Shown here piece by piece: positions 36,138-43,781 of a DNA stretch of 64,000 nt (position 1 is the stretch's first letter; each line of letters starts with the position of its first letter). The position numbers and the translations under genes were made by a program. Below the pieces are notes generated by a model. It searched no databases. It was not told where the DNA came from and worked only from the letters and a program-made list of their open reading frames with translations. The DNA lies in contig JAAEZA010000003.1 in NCBI GenBank assembly GCA_018223125.1, positions 60,325 to 124,324 of the forward strand. Reading direction: 5' to 3'. The DNA comes from Paracoccaceae bacterium (GTDB taxonomy: Bacteria; Pseudomonadota; Alphaproteobacteria; Rhodobacterales; Rhodobacteraceae).

Positions 36138-36823
36138 AGAAGATCCTCCGGGCAGATCAGATCATCCACCCCTTCATTCGTGTAAAGTTCGGCTCCGGTC
36201 AGTGCCTGCAAATCATCCAGCGAAATCGCCGGAATTTTTTCACGCAGAACGAAACGGTTGTTTGCAATATCAACGACTGCAAGCGAACTGTAAATGCGCG
36301 TTACACAGCCCACGCCCGTCAGGGGCATGGTGCAGCTTTCCACAAGTTTGGGATCGCCCTTTTTGGTGATGTGATCCGTCACGACGGCCACACGTTTGGC
36401 GGATTGCACCAGATCCATCGCGCCGCCCACAGCAGGGATACCGCCCTTCCCCGTGGACCAGTTCGCCAGATCACCGTTCTGCGCAATCTGGTAGGCGCCC
36501 AGAATGGCCACGTCCAGATGCCCACCGCGCACCATCGCAAAACTGTCCGCGTGGTGAAAGAAGGAGGTTCCGGGCTTTTGTGTGATTGCCTTTTTACCGG
36601 CATTGATCAGATCCCAGTCCTCTTCTCCGGGTGCGGGGGCGGCGCCGAATCCTAGAACCCCGTTTTCCGTGTGGAAAATCACCTCGCGGCCTTCGGGCTG
36701 GTAAGAGGCCACCATTTCAGGGAAGCCGATGCCAAGGTTGACGTAAGCGCCGTCCTGAATGTCCTGTGCGGCGCGCCATGCGATCTGGGCATTTGAAAGT
36801 TTGATGTCGGAAATGTCGATCAT
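36134..36823 (-). CDS. pcaJ: 3-oxoadipate CoA-transferase subunit B
   Basis: The 229-residue beta subunit carries the catalytic Glu region VIFHTENGVLGFGAAPAPGEED near residue 60 and the GGHLDVAILGAYQIAQNGDLANW segment of family I CoA-transferases. It transfers CoA from succinyl-CoA to 3-oxoadipate together with subunit A. The gene overlaps both pcaI and pcaF by 4 bases. AtoA/ScoB (acetoacetate) is the main alternative; the PcaF-type thiolase and PcaR-like IclR regulator support the aromatic pathway. Confidence 0.9.
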   Translation of the reverse strand: MIDISDIKLSNAQIAWRAAQDIQDGAYVNLGIGFPEMVASYQPEGREVIFHTENGVLGFGAAPAPGEEDWDLINAGKKAITQKPGTSFFHHADSFAMVRGGHLDVAILGAYQIAQNGDLANWSTGKGGIPAVGGAMDLVQSAKRVAVVTDHITKKGDPKLVESCTMPLTGVGCVTRIYSSLAVVDIANNRFVLREKIPAISLDDLQALTGAELYTNEGVDDLICPEDLL

Positions 36824-37527
36824 GGGTAAACGGCCTCCGCCCGATTCAGTTCTTCTTCCTGTGCAGGGTTCGCGATTTCCACAAGATGATTGACGAAAAT
36901 TCCGGGCGTCACCACATGTTCGGGATCAATCCCGCCCGCATCCACCACACGGGAAACCTGCGCAATCGTCACTTTGGCGGCTGTTGCCATAATCGGGTTG
37001 AAGTTCCGCGCTGCCATCCGGTAAGTCATATTGCCGTGCCTGTCCCCGACATCGCCTTTAATCAGCGCATAGTCTGCTTTCAGCCAACGTTCGCGGATAT
37101 AGGGGCGCCCTTCGAATTCTTCGACCGGCTTGCCCTCGGCCACTTCGGTTCCATAGGCCGTGGGTGTGTAAAATGCGGGAATGCCCGCCCCGCCGCAGCG
37201 GATACGTTCGGCAAGGGTGCCTTGTGGCACAATTTCCAGCGCGATTTTATTTGCCTTGTAAGCCTCGACAAAAACCGTGGGATCGGCAGAGCGCGGGAAG
37301 GAGCAGATCAGTTTGTCCACCTGCCCCTGTTCAATCAGGGCGGCAAGGCCGACATGCCCGTTACCGGCATTGTTATTCACAACGGTCAGATGTTTGGCAC
37401 CGTGGTCAATCAGGGCGTGGACCAGTTCGATCGGCGCACCGGAGCCGCCAAAACCGCCAATCATGACGGTCGCGCCGTCCGGTATTTGTTGAATGACCTC
37501 ACGGGGGGTCGCAACGGTAATATCCAT
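36820..37527 (-). CDS. pcaI: 3-oxoadipate CoA-transferase subunit A
   Basis: The 235-residue alpha subunit has the CoA-binding Gly-rich loop VMIGGFGGSGAPIELVHAL and the conserved NNNAGNGHVGLAALIEQGQVDKLICSFPRS block. ATG 37527 (MDITVATPREV) follows AGGAGG; the frame extends to 37611 without a ribosome binding site. It is the first gene of the pcaIJF operon, divergent from an IclR regulator, with two ATTTGTTC repeats in the shared region. Confidence 0.92.
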   Translation of the reverse strand: MDITVATPREVIQQIPDGATVMIGGFGGSGAPIELVHALIDHGAKHLTVVNNNAGNGHVGLAALIEQGQVDKLICSFPRSADPTVFVEAYKANKIALEIVPQGTLAERIRCGGAGIPAFYTPTAYGTEVAEGKPVEEFEGRPYIRERWLKADYALIKGDVGDRHGNMTYRMAARNFNPIMATAAKVTIAQVSRVVDAGGIDPEHVVTPGIFVNHLVEIANPAQEEELNRAEAVYP

Positions 37528-37596
37528 ATTCAGTCCTCCTACGGGACTGCTGGGTAACCGTTCGCGTCCGCCTGCGCCATAAACTTTGATCACATA

Positions 37597-37630
37597 TTGA
37601 CATTTGTTCAATTAGAGACTTGATTTGTTC
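37597..37630. promoter_or_regulatory. candidate IclR operator with direct repeats and -35 box
   Basis: ATTTGTTC occurs at 37602-37609 and again at 37623-37630, starts 21 bases apart, on one face of the helix. A plus-strand TTGACA (37597-37602) overlaps the first copy, and TTGAAC is read on the minus strand across the same bases. The region is shared by pcaI and the IclR gene. PcaU/PcaR-type regulators bind repeated elements in equivalent positions. Confidence 0.45.
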
Positions 37631-37632
37631 GC

Positions 37633-38394
37633 ATGCCGAACAAACCGACCGACTTCATCGCATCGCTGGCCAAGGGGCTTCAGGTTATCGAATGTTTCGG
37701 TGCCGATACGCCACGCCTGACGATCAGCGAGGTCGCGCAGCGCACAGGGTTTGATCGTGCCAGCGCGCGGCGTTGTCTTTTGACGCTGCACCAGCAGGGC
37801 TACACCGACTACGACGGCAAATTCTTTACCGCGACACCGCGTATTTTGCGTCTGGGCATGGGCGCACTGGCCGCCCTGCCCCTGCCGCAACTGGTGCAGC
37901 CGTGGCTTGATCAATTGTCCGAACAGATCGGGGAATCCACCTCCGTTTCCATTCTTGATGAAACCGAAATTGTCTATCTGGCGCGGGCGGCACAGAGAAA
38001 GGTGATGTCCATCGGCCTGATGCCCGGATCGCGCCTGCCCGCCCATTGTACATCGATGGGGCGCGTTCTTCTGGCGGCCTTGCCTGTGGAAGAAGCACGG
38101 GCCCTGTTAGAGCGTTCCGACCTGTCGCCCCGAACGCCCTATAGCCTGACCGCGCCTGATGACATTCTTGCCGAACTGGAGCATGTCAGGAAAGACGGCT
38201 TTGCAGTGATAGATCAGGAGGTGGAGATAGGCCTGCGCTCTCTGGCAGTGCCGCTCAGGAATGTCCGCGGACAAGTGGTGGCAGCGTTGAACACGGGAGT
38301 TGCGGCAACACAGACCACCGCCGGTGCGATGCAGGAGCAGTTTGCCGAACCCCTGTTGCGGACACAGGCCGGGCTGATGCGCGTGTTGGCCTGA
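37633..38394 (+). CDS. IclR-family regulator (PcaR/PobR type)
   Basis: A 253-residue protein. The N-terminal winged helix (LAKGLQVIECFGADTPRLTISEVAQRTGFDRASARRCLLTLHQQGY) and effector domain (DETEIVYLARAAQRKVMSIGLMPGSRLPAHCTSMGRVLLAAL) match the PcaR/PcaU/PobR branch, which senses protocatechuate, p-hydroxybenzoate or 3-oxoadipate. It is divergent from pcaIJF and so is its likely regulator. A near-perfect copy of the repABC-linked palindrome lies inside its 3' part (38261-38274). Confidence 0.92.
   Translation: MPNKPTDFIASLAKGLQVIECFGADTPRLTISEVAQRTGFDRASARRCLLTLHQQGYTDYDGKFFTATPRILRLGMGALAALPLPQLVQPWLDQLSEQIGESTSVSILDETEIVYLARAAQRKVMSIGLMPGSRLPAHCTSMGRVLLAALPVEEARALLERSDLSPRTPYSLTAPDDILAELEHVRKDGFAVIDQEVEIGLRSLAVPLRNVRGQVVAALNTGVAATQTTAGAMQEQFAEPLLRTQAGLMRVLA
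38261..38274. repeat. parS-like palindrome, copy C (inside the IclR gene)
   Basis: ATGTCCGCGGACAA matches 13 of 14 bases of the two exact copies near repC; the inner 12 bases are a perfect palindrome. It lies within codons of the IclR regulator, 470 bases from the end of repC. See the copies at 38709 and 39761. Confidence 0.45.
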
Positions 38395-38730
38395 TCTCTG
38401 TCAGATCGGCTTAGAAGCCACGGTTTGTTATATTTTTTGCAAGCACAGTGATGACCTTTAGTGTCAGTTCACTTAATGTGGAATGGTCGCTTCCGGTGAA
38501 GATAGGAGCGGAATCACCCCCTTCAAAACGGCGCTTTGATTGTAGTTTTCTCCAGAAAACCGCCGTGGCTTGTATGTAACAGAAAACCGTTAAAATCGGG
38601 GCAAAGTCCAACGCAGTTGTGCCGGCGGTATTGTCAGGGCGGGTTTATCCGTTCGAACGCCAATTACATAGCATGAAATCCCCTGCCCTTCTGCGAAACC
38701 CAGATAGATTGTCCGCGGACAAAATGCCAA
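38395..38730. other. intergenic region between iclR and repC (convergent)
   Basis: These 336 bases contain no credible gene. They hold one exact TTGTCCGCGGACAA palindrome next to the repC stop, several A/T-rich stretches (for example around 38430) and a small hairpin GTTTTC-TCCA-GAAAAC near 38543. No strong T-tailed terminator was recognised for either convergent gene. Confidence 0.6.
38709..38722. repeat. parS-like palindrome, copy B (just downstream of repC)
   Basis: TTGTCCGCGGACAA is a perfect 14-base palindrome nine bases past the repC stop. The same 14 bases occur inside the 5' end of repC and, with one change, in the IclR gene. repABC plasmids carry palindromic RepB-binding centromeres close to or inside the operon, which fits this clustering. 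Confidence 0.6.
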
Positions 38731-39825
38731 CTACGCTGCTATAGATTGTCCTTTCATCAAACGTCTGACCAATTTTTCAGGACTGAAATCCATGCTCTTT
38801 GCCCCTGTTGTGATGGATCTGAAATACGCCCCGACTGATTTAATCTTGCTGTGAAACTGCATGATCGCCCAGAGTGTTGCGGCTGTCCTGAATGGGCCCA
38901 ATCGTTGTATGGCAGTTTCATAGGTCTGGTTTGTGATACCGATCATTGGCGCCAGCGTTCTTGCATGTGAAATCACATCCTCGGCTGACACGACTTTTTC
39001 CAAAGCAAACTTGGCTGCCTCAGGACATGCGTTTAGCAGTTCTTGCACTGAAAGGGGTGTTTCCTGACAATGAGAAGGCGTTTCTTTTTTTAGCGGTCTT
39101 TCTTCTTTTTCAATAAGTTCTTTATTTGAGTTATGATGGTGCCGGACATTTTGGCCGTTACTGGTGGCCATTTTTGATGTTTCTGAAGGTTCGTCCTGCG
39201 TTGAACCCTCGGCTTTCAGGTCATTCGGTCCCATGTGGGCAAAAATATCTTCGCAATCCTGTAGGGTCAGTTTCCGGCGAAGCAGCCGCAAGACGTTCAG
39301 GGCCGATGGGTTGTCCGGGTCCTGTCTAAGGCGTTCCTGAGCTGCAGCACGGATCTTGGTGCGCATATAGTTGATCTGCTCCCGTTCGCTTAGAACTTCC
39401 GCTGCCAATGCTGCGATATGATTAAGGCGCTTGAACAGCGGGGTGAGGTCAAAGCCGAACCGCAGGGCCGTCTGTTCCACGGGATTGCGCTTGGTATAGC
39501 GTTTCCGGTTCGGGCTGTCGCGGCGTTCCAGCAGGCCAGCGTCTTGCAGGATAGCGGCGTGACGGCGAATGGTCCGATCAGAAATACCGTTGCGCCGGAA
39601 GGTGAGTGTCGCGTTTGAAGCAAAGACGGTGTGGTGGTTCCGTTTTGGTGCCAGACAGGAGAGCATTGCATCCAGAGTAGAAATTACAGAGGCGCTAAGG
39701 CCGAGACGTGGTGCTGCTGTCCTAAGGGTTTCGATAACGATGTGTCGCTCGGGGATAGAGTTGTCCGCGGACAATAGTTCACCGGTCCGCAACCCGTCGG
39801 GCGCGGAAATTTGTGTAAATGCCAT
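38731..39825 (-). CDS. repC: replication initiator RepC
   Basis: The 364-residue RepC is the initiator of repABC replicons; in this family the origin usually lies within the repC coding sequence. The N-terminal half has the typical HTH-rich region (SDRTIRRHAAILQDAGLLERRDSPNRKRYTKRN) and the C-terminal part the GAYFRSITTGAKSMDF tail. RepC is the third gene of the operon, separated from repB by 226 bases. It is slightly shorter than many RepC proteins (~400), with the gap apparently in the central linker. A parS-like palindrome covers its codons for LSADN. Confidence 0.92.
   Translation of the reverse strand: MAFTQISAPDGLRTGELLSADNSIPERHIVIETLRTAAPRLGLSASVISTLDAMLSCLAPKRNHHTVFASNATLTFRRNGISDRTIRRHAAILQDAGLLERRDSPNRKRYTKRNPVEQTALRFGFDLTPLFKRLNHIAALAAEVLSEREQINYMRTKIRAAAQERLRQDPDNPSALNVLRLLRRKLTLQDCEDIFAHMGPNDLKAEGSTQDEPSETSKMATSNGQNVRHHHNSNKELIEKEERPLKKETPSHCQETPLSVQELLNACPEAAKFALEKVVSAEDVISHARTLAPMIGITNQTYETAIQRLGPFRTAATLWAIMQFHSKIKSVGAYFRSITTGAKSMDFSPEKLVRRLMKGQSIAA
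39761..39774. repeat. parS-like palindrome, copy A (inside repC)
   Basis: TTGTCCGCGGACAA, identical to the copy after the repC stop, lies about 50 bases into repC. It is encoded so that the protein reads Leu-Ser-Ala-Asp-Asn. Two exact and one near-exact copy within 1.5 kb is far beyond chance for a 14-mer in 64 kb. Confidence 0.6.
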
Positions 39826-40051
39826 GTGTTTTTCACGACAACCTGATGTGAAACGGTCCCGGTATTCCGGTTAATCAGAAAAAAGTCCGCAATTCTTCAT
39901 TTACCGAATCGGTAGCTGTTGACTGATGTGAAGAAGATGATAAATCTGAAAGTGCTAAGAACAGATTGGGCTCTCCTTGGAATTCCTTGGGGGGCTCTTT
40001 CTTTTTCGGGCTGCTGATCGTGCTCCTTTTTTCTGACTGCTCGGTTCTGGT
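39826..40051. other. repB-repC intergenic region, probable inc-alpha/antisense RNA locus
   Basis: In repABC plasmids this interval encodes a small counter-transcribed RNA, on the strand opposite the operon, that limits RepC synthesis. Here the plus strand has TTGACT near 39919 as a possible -35 box. The palindromic centre GGAATTCC (near 39980) is flanked by two GGGCTCT copies, which could form RNA structure. The exact RNA ends and terminator cannot be fixed by eye, so it is not listed as an RNA gene. Confidence 0.45.
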
Positions 40052-41029
40052 TTAGTCAGGCTTTTGCTCTGACTGCCACGCCTTATACAGACGCGTTAGC
40101 TCGGCTTCTGCGTTGTCACGCATCCATCGGGCAAATTCGGGTGTCTCGGTCTTTGACAGCTTGATGGACAAAGACCGCGCTGTTTCTTTCACTTCGGCCA
40201 GTGCCGCGCCATTGCCAAGCCGGATCGACAGGGCAGGGGAGGGGGCAGCCGTTTCAGGCAGGTCACGGCGCAAGGCCCGTGTCATCGCATCGCTGATTTT
40301 GGCAAAACGGTCCTCGGAATTTCCGATCGCGGACAAATCAACAGAGCGGGCGATTTCTTCGAGATCAATCCCTGATGAACGGGCTTGATCTGCGAGGGTT
40401 TCCCAACGTCTCCGCCCGACGCCATGGGCCGAGCCGATCTGCTCGATCACGGATTTTGGAATGGTTCGGGCAACCTTGGTCATGCGCGACAGCATGGGTT
40501 TGTCCACAGCCAGAGCATCCAGAATAACGGCCTGTTCATAGCCGCTGTCAGCCAGTTCGGTCGCGAATAATGCCTTTTCGACAAAGCTGGGGTCCAGCCG
40601 TTGGGTGTTTTCCTGACCCTGTGCCAGAATCGCCTGTTCGTCCGTCAGGGACCGTACAAGCGCCTTTGCCGGCTGGCCGAGAAAACGCAGCGCGCGCAAC
40701 CGGCGGCGGCCGTAGATGATCCGGTAATGTCCGGGCTTGTCCGCAATCGGGCGCACCATGATGGGCACTTGCTGACCGTGGGTCTTGATGCTTTCGGCAA
40801 GGGAAATGACATCGGCATCGGTGAAATCAAGCCGGTCTTTGGGGCCGTCTTCCTCGATCATATTTACGGCAATTTCGCGGACAGCATTGCTGGCCACGTC
40901 TTTGAGTGTGGATTTGACCCCACTCATCGCGCCGGTGTTCGGGAATCGGGACTTCTGTTTTTCAACTGTTGCCGGAGCAGCGTCCGCTTCGGGTGGGGGA
41001 GGGGGCTGGAACAGGTTTCTCCGGGCCAT
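40052..41029 (-). CDS. repB: plasmid partitioning protein RepB (ParB family)
   Basis: A 325-residue ParB-like DNA-binding protein. It carries the N-terminal arginine-rich nucleotide-binding motif in YRIIYGRRRLRALRFLG and the ParB HTH region around SGYEQAVILDALAVDKPMLSRMTKVARTIP. Its start shares one base with the repA stop (TGATG), so translation is coupled. With RepA it segregates the replicon by binding parS sites; the palindromes around repC are the candidates. Confidence 0.95.
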   Translation of the reverse strand: MARRNLFQPPPPPEADAAPATVEKQKSRFPNTGAMSGVKSTLKDVASNAVREIAVNMIEEDGPKDRLDFTDADVISLAESIKTHGQQVPIMVRPIADKPGHYRIIYGRRRLRALRFLGQPAKALVRSLTDEQAILAQGQENTQRLDPSFVEKALFATELADSGYEQAVILDALAVDKPMLSRMTKVARTIPKSVIEQIGSAHGVGRRRWETLADQARSSGIDLEEIARSVDLSAIGNSEDRFAKISDAMTRALRRDLPETAAPSPALSIRLGNGAALAEVKETARSLSIKLSKTETPEFARWMRDNAEAELTRLYKAWQSEQKPD

Positions 41030-42219
41030 CAGTCAGTCTCCCTTCCCCATGCATGTTGGATCGTTTTCTCAAACTCGTCCGCCACACCATTCACGCTTTC
41101 CAGAATGCGGCTGAGTGTTTTCTTCACAACCTGTGACGGTTCAAGTTCATAAATCGTCTGTTGGGTCATCCCCGCATCGGAAATCGCGGTGGATTTTAGC
41201 ATCGGCGTGTTGAGCACCTGATCCAGCAGAATTGATCGCAGGAAGCCCGCCATCTGGGATTGTGGAACGTCTGTAGGCTCATACCGTGCGACAAGGAACT
41301 TTAGGAAATTCCAATCGATCGGTCCGGCGGCCTCCTCCAGTGTCTGAACAGTTTCTCCAGCCATTTCAAGGAATTGCGCCATTGAAGCCACGTCGAGCAT
41401 ACTGGGCACGACGGTAATCAACAGGCCGGTAGAGGCCAGAAGCGCTGTCATCGTGGTAAAACCAAGTTGCGGCGGGCAATCAATGATCACCAGATCGTAC
41501 TGCGACTCGATCTCGTCCAGAGCAATGGCAAGGCGCTGCGTGAAAGGTGGATCAAGTTTATGCTGGAGCGCATAGGCGGTTTCGGTTTCATACTCGGACA
41601 ACAACAATCCCGCCGGTGCAAGATCGAGGTTGTGGAAATATGTCTTCCGGACAACCTGATTCAGCGGAACAGGATCTTCGTATTTTAGCGCATCATAGAT
41701 TGTGCCGCTCTCTGCGAATTCAATCTCCGGTCGATAACCGAACATGGTGGTCAGACTGGCCTGCGGGTCCATGTCGATTGCCAGAACCCTGTAGCCCCGC
41801 AAGGCATACCGCTGGGCAAGATGGATCGCGCTGGTGGTTTTGCTGGAGCCACCTTTGAAGTTGACGATCGAAATCACCTGAAGCCCGTCACCATCCCGCC
41901 GGCCGGGGAGGTAGGCCTCTCCGTTGCGTCCCGTTTTGGCCATGACATGGCGGATCTGGTCTATTTCTTCGGCGGTATAGAGCCTGCGCCCCCGCGAATC
42001 CGTTTCAACATCGGGGAAATCCCCTTCCTGATGCCGTGTGCGCAGGTTGGACATGCTGATGCCTGTCAGCTCTGACACTTCGGCAGGGTGGAATTTGCGC
42101 AGCGTTTTACGGCTTTCCGGCTGGAAGCTGTTGCGCATATGAGAGTTCAATGCTTCCGACAGGCGGGCAGCATTTGATGCAATGGATGCGGCGATGGAAT
42201 TCGGGTGTTCTGTTGCCAT
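41029..42219 (-). CDS. repA: plasmid partitioning protein RepA (ParA family)
   Basis: A 396-residue ParA-type ATPase. The deviant Walker A is VNFKGGSSKTTSAIHLAQ (about residue 125), Walker A' is LAIDMDPQASLTTMFG, and Walker B is YDLVIIDCPPQLGF. An N-terminal MerR-like HTH (VSELTGISMSNLRTRHQEGDFPDVETDSRGRRLYTAEEI) is used for autorepression of the repABC promoter. It is the first gene of the operon. Confidence 0.96.
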   Translation of the reverse strand: MATEHPNSIAASIASNAARLSEALNSHMRNSFQPESRKTLRKFHPAEVSELTGISMSNLRTRHQEGDFPDVETDSRGRRLYTAEEIDQIRHVMAKTGRNGEAYLPGRRDGDGLQVISIVNFKGGSSKTTSAIHLAQRYALRGYRVLAIDMDPQASLTTMFGYRPEIEFAESGTIYDALKYEDPVPLNQVVRKTYFHNLDLAPAGLLLSEYETETAYALQHKLDPPFTQRLAIALDEIESQYDLVIIDCPPQLGFTTMTALLASTGLLITVVPSMLDVASMAQFLEMAGETVQTLEEAAGPIDWNFLKFLVARYEPTDVPQSQMAGFLRSILLDQVLNTPMLKSTAISDAGMTQQTIYELEPSQVVKKTLSRILESVNGVADEFEKTIQHAWGRETD

Positions 42220-42663
42220 TATTGTGTTCGCTCTGCCCTTACCGACCTCTTAGTGGGTCATTTTGCTTTCGTCGCCAAACCGCGTTATTTACGGATTTTT
42301 GCGACTAATAACCTCATGACACGCAAGTTATCCCCAATCAACCATTTTTTGCGCCCCCTGTCCTGCTTTGTTTTCAGGGTCAGACGCAATCAACCGGATT
42401 GAAGGAGTAAGTTATTGTTAAGCTTACAATCTAAGGTTAACGCAACGGCCGCGCAACATTTAGTATCTACAGTCTTTCGCACCGCAACAAATGGACATGA
42501 GGGTCGGATTTCGAATCGCGATAGCTGGATAGGGGCGGGGTTGTTTGTTGAATTTTGCAGTAAAGAAGCGTTGCATTTCCAAATTAGAAACGTCGTTAAA
42601 AAGAAGGAAAGGCCCGGGCAGAAAGACCGCCCGAGCCATTTGGGGAATCGCCGACCCAAGTTC
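42220..42663. other. repA upstream intergenic region
   Basis: These 444 bases must contain the repABC promoter and its RepA operator. Visible structure: an inverted repeat CAATC-AACCG-GATTG at 42387-42401; a bulged palindrome ATTGTTAAGCTTACAAT at 42414-42430; A/T-rich DNA around 42280-42340; and, at the left end of the next gene, a rho-independent terminator (42598-42637). No gene is supported here. Confidence 0.6.
42598..42637 (-). terminator. rho-independent terminator of the 2OG oxygenase gene
   Basis: On the minus strand GGCTCGGGC pairs with GCCCGGGCC (one wobble) around GGTCTTTCT and is followed by TTTCCTTCTTTTT. It starts 26 bases after the stop codon of the oxygenase gene. Confidence 0.8.
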
Positions 42664-43536
42664 TTAGAATGGCGCGAAGCCGTCGGATTCTGTCGCGGGA
42701 ACGCTCCATCTTTCCTTCGGAGAGATCTGGCGTGCGGGTGCGCCCGGTTGCGGGATTTGCCCGTGCTCACCGTATAGCCACAGGACAAAATTGTAACGCT
42801 CGCCTGCAGTGATCGGTTCGGACGCATGGGGCACGCTGCCGTGGTGGATCAGGGCAGTGCCCGGCTCAAAGGTCAGTTTTTCTACCTTGCGCGACACCGG
42901 ATCGATAAAACTTACTGCGGAACCGGAATAATCTTCGTCTGGCAGGTTCAGGTTTATGTTCAGCGTAACAGCAGATGCATCAGTGTGGGGGCGCAGCGAA
43001 GTGTCTTTGCTGGCCTGCCAGCGGATCGAAAAGCCAAAGGTCTGGCTGTCAAAGCCCGTTACATCCGGAAAGAGCAGTCGCGAAACGGGACGCATGTATT
43101 GGTCCATCAGCGTGCGGTAGAAGCTCTGGAAACCGGGGGCAGCAAGATAGCCTTCAGAACGGGGGTCCAGCATCGCGCCGCCACGGTTGAGCACGATCCC
43201 GTAGGGCGGACGCAAGGGAATTCCGGCATCCGCTACCCCGTCGAGATAATCGCGCAGGGCAGAAAGGCGTTCAACGTTAAAGAATTGTGTGCGGTAAATA
43301 CCGGTAAAAACCTCTTCCTACCGGTTTTTCACGCCGGATTCAGTGGTCGGGTCTGCCCACGCCTGTTCTACAGCCCCGCGCAGTTGGGTATCAAACAGAG
43401 AGGTGTCGAGTTGAGGCAATTCCGCCCCTTTCCGTGTTTCCCATTCGGACCATGCTTGTTCGAACAGGTCACGGTTCTTGGACCAGAAGTGCTGGACGGA
43501 TACATCGCGGGCGTGTTGGAGCGCGTTGAGTGACAT
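42664..43536 (-). pseudogene. 2OG-Fe(II) oxygenase-like gene interrupted by one in-frame TAG
   Basis: One continuous frame of 291 codons is broken only by TAG at 43318-43320. Upstream it reads MSLNALQHARDVSVQHFWSK and on to ESGVKNR. After the stop it continues without shift as EEVFTGIYRTQFFNVERLS and LRPPYGIVLNRGGAML. The C-terminal part is a double-stranded beta-helix dioxygenase: iron ligands HTD (LRPHTDASAVTLNINLN) and the distal His near GSVPHASEP, with the 2-oxoglutarate Arg in GERYNFVLWLYG. This resembles prolyl-hydroxylase-type enzymes; substrate unknown. As it stands only a 72-residue N-terminal piece would be made. Promoter motif and terminator are intact, suggesting recent loss or a sequencing difference. 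Confidence 0.85.
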
Positions 43537-43631
43537 GGAGGGTTATCCTTTGTTTGGTCTGGAGCATCAGTGATGCTCAACAGATATTATGTAGATGGTT
43601 GCCAATAAATGGCGTGTAAATGGAATTAGAT

Positions 43632-43651
43632 TTCGGTTTTACTATATAATT
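43632..43651 (-). promoter_or_regulatory. shared 20-bp motif upstream of the oxygenase gene
   Basis: TTCGGTTTTACTATATAATT (written on the plus strand) lies 96 bases upstream of the minus-strand oxygenase start. An 18-of-20 match occurs at 44852-44871, 85 bases upstream of the quinone oxidoreductase. Same orientation and similar distance to the gene suggest a common regulator or promoter element. Confidence 0.5.
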
Positions 43652-43721
43652 CTAATGGCCGTGGGAGTCTCACCAAGGGGGCAACACCGGAATTCGGGTC
43701 GCGTCCGCAAGCCCTGACAAT

Positions 43722-43756
43722 AAAAAAGGCGCGGTGAGCGTCTCGCCCACCACGCC
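43722..43756 (-). terminator. strong rho-independent terminator of the quinone oxidoreductase gene
   Basis: On the minus strand GGCGTGGTGGGCG pairs over 13 positions (with wobbles) with CGCTCACCGCGCC around AGA and runs straight into TTTTTT. It begins 26 bases after the stop codon of the gene at 43782. Confidence 0.92.
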
Positions 43757-43781
43757 GGCTCGTGTCAGAGTTGAAATCCGG

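Noticed and set aside
34932..36185. A 417-codon open frame antisense to pcaF
   Set aside because: Shadow of the thiolase gene; no start signal or family similarity.
42387..42430. Inverted repeats upstream of repA as the partition site
   Set aside because: Each occurs once and is imperfect or bulged; the triplicated TTGTCCGCGGACAA is a better parS candidate. They may be RepA operators.
43318..43320. TAG in the 2OG oxygenase as a programmed pyrrolysine or readthrough codon
   Set aside because: No pyrrolysine genes or downstream recoding structure were seen, and such systems are not expected in Rhodobacterales; simple mutation is more likely.
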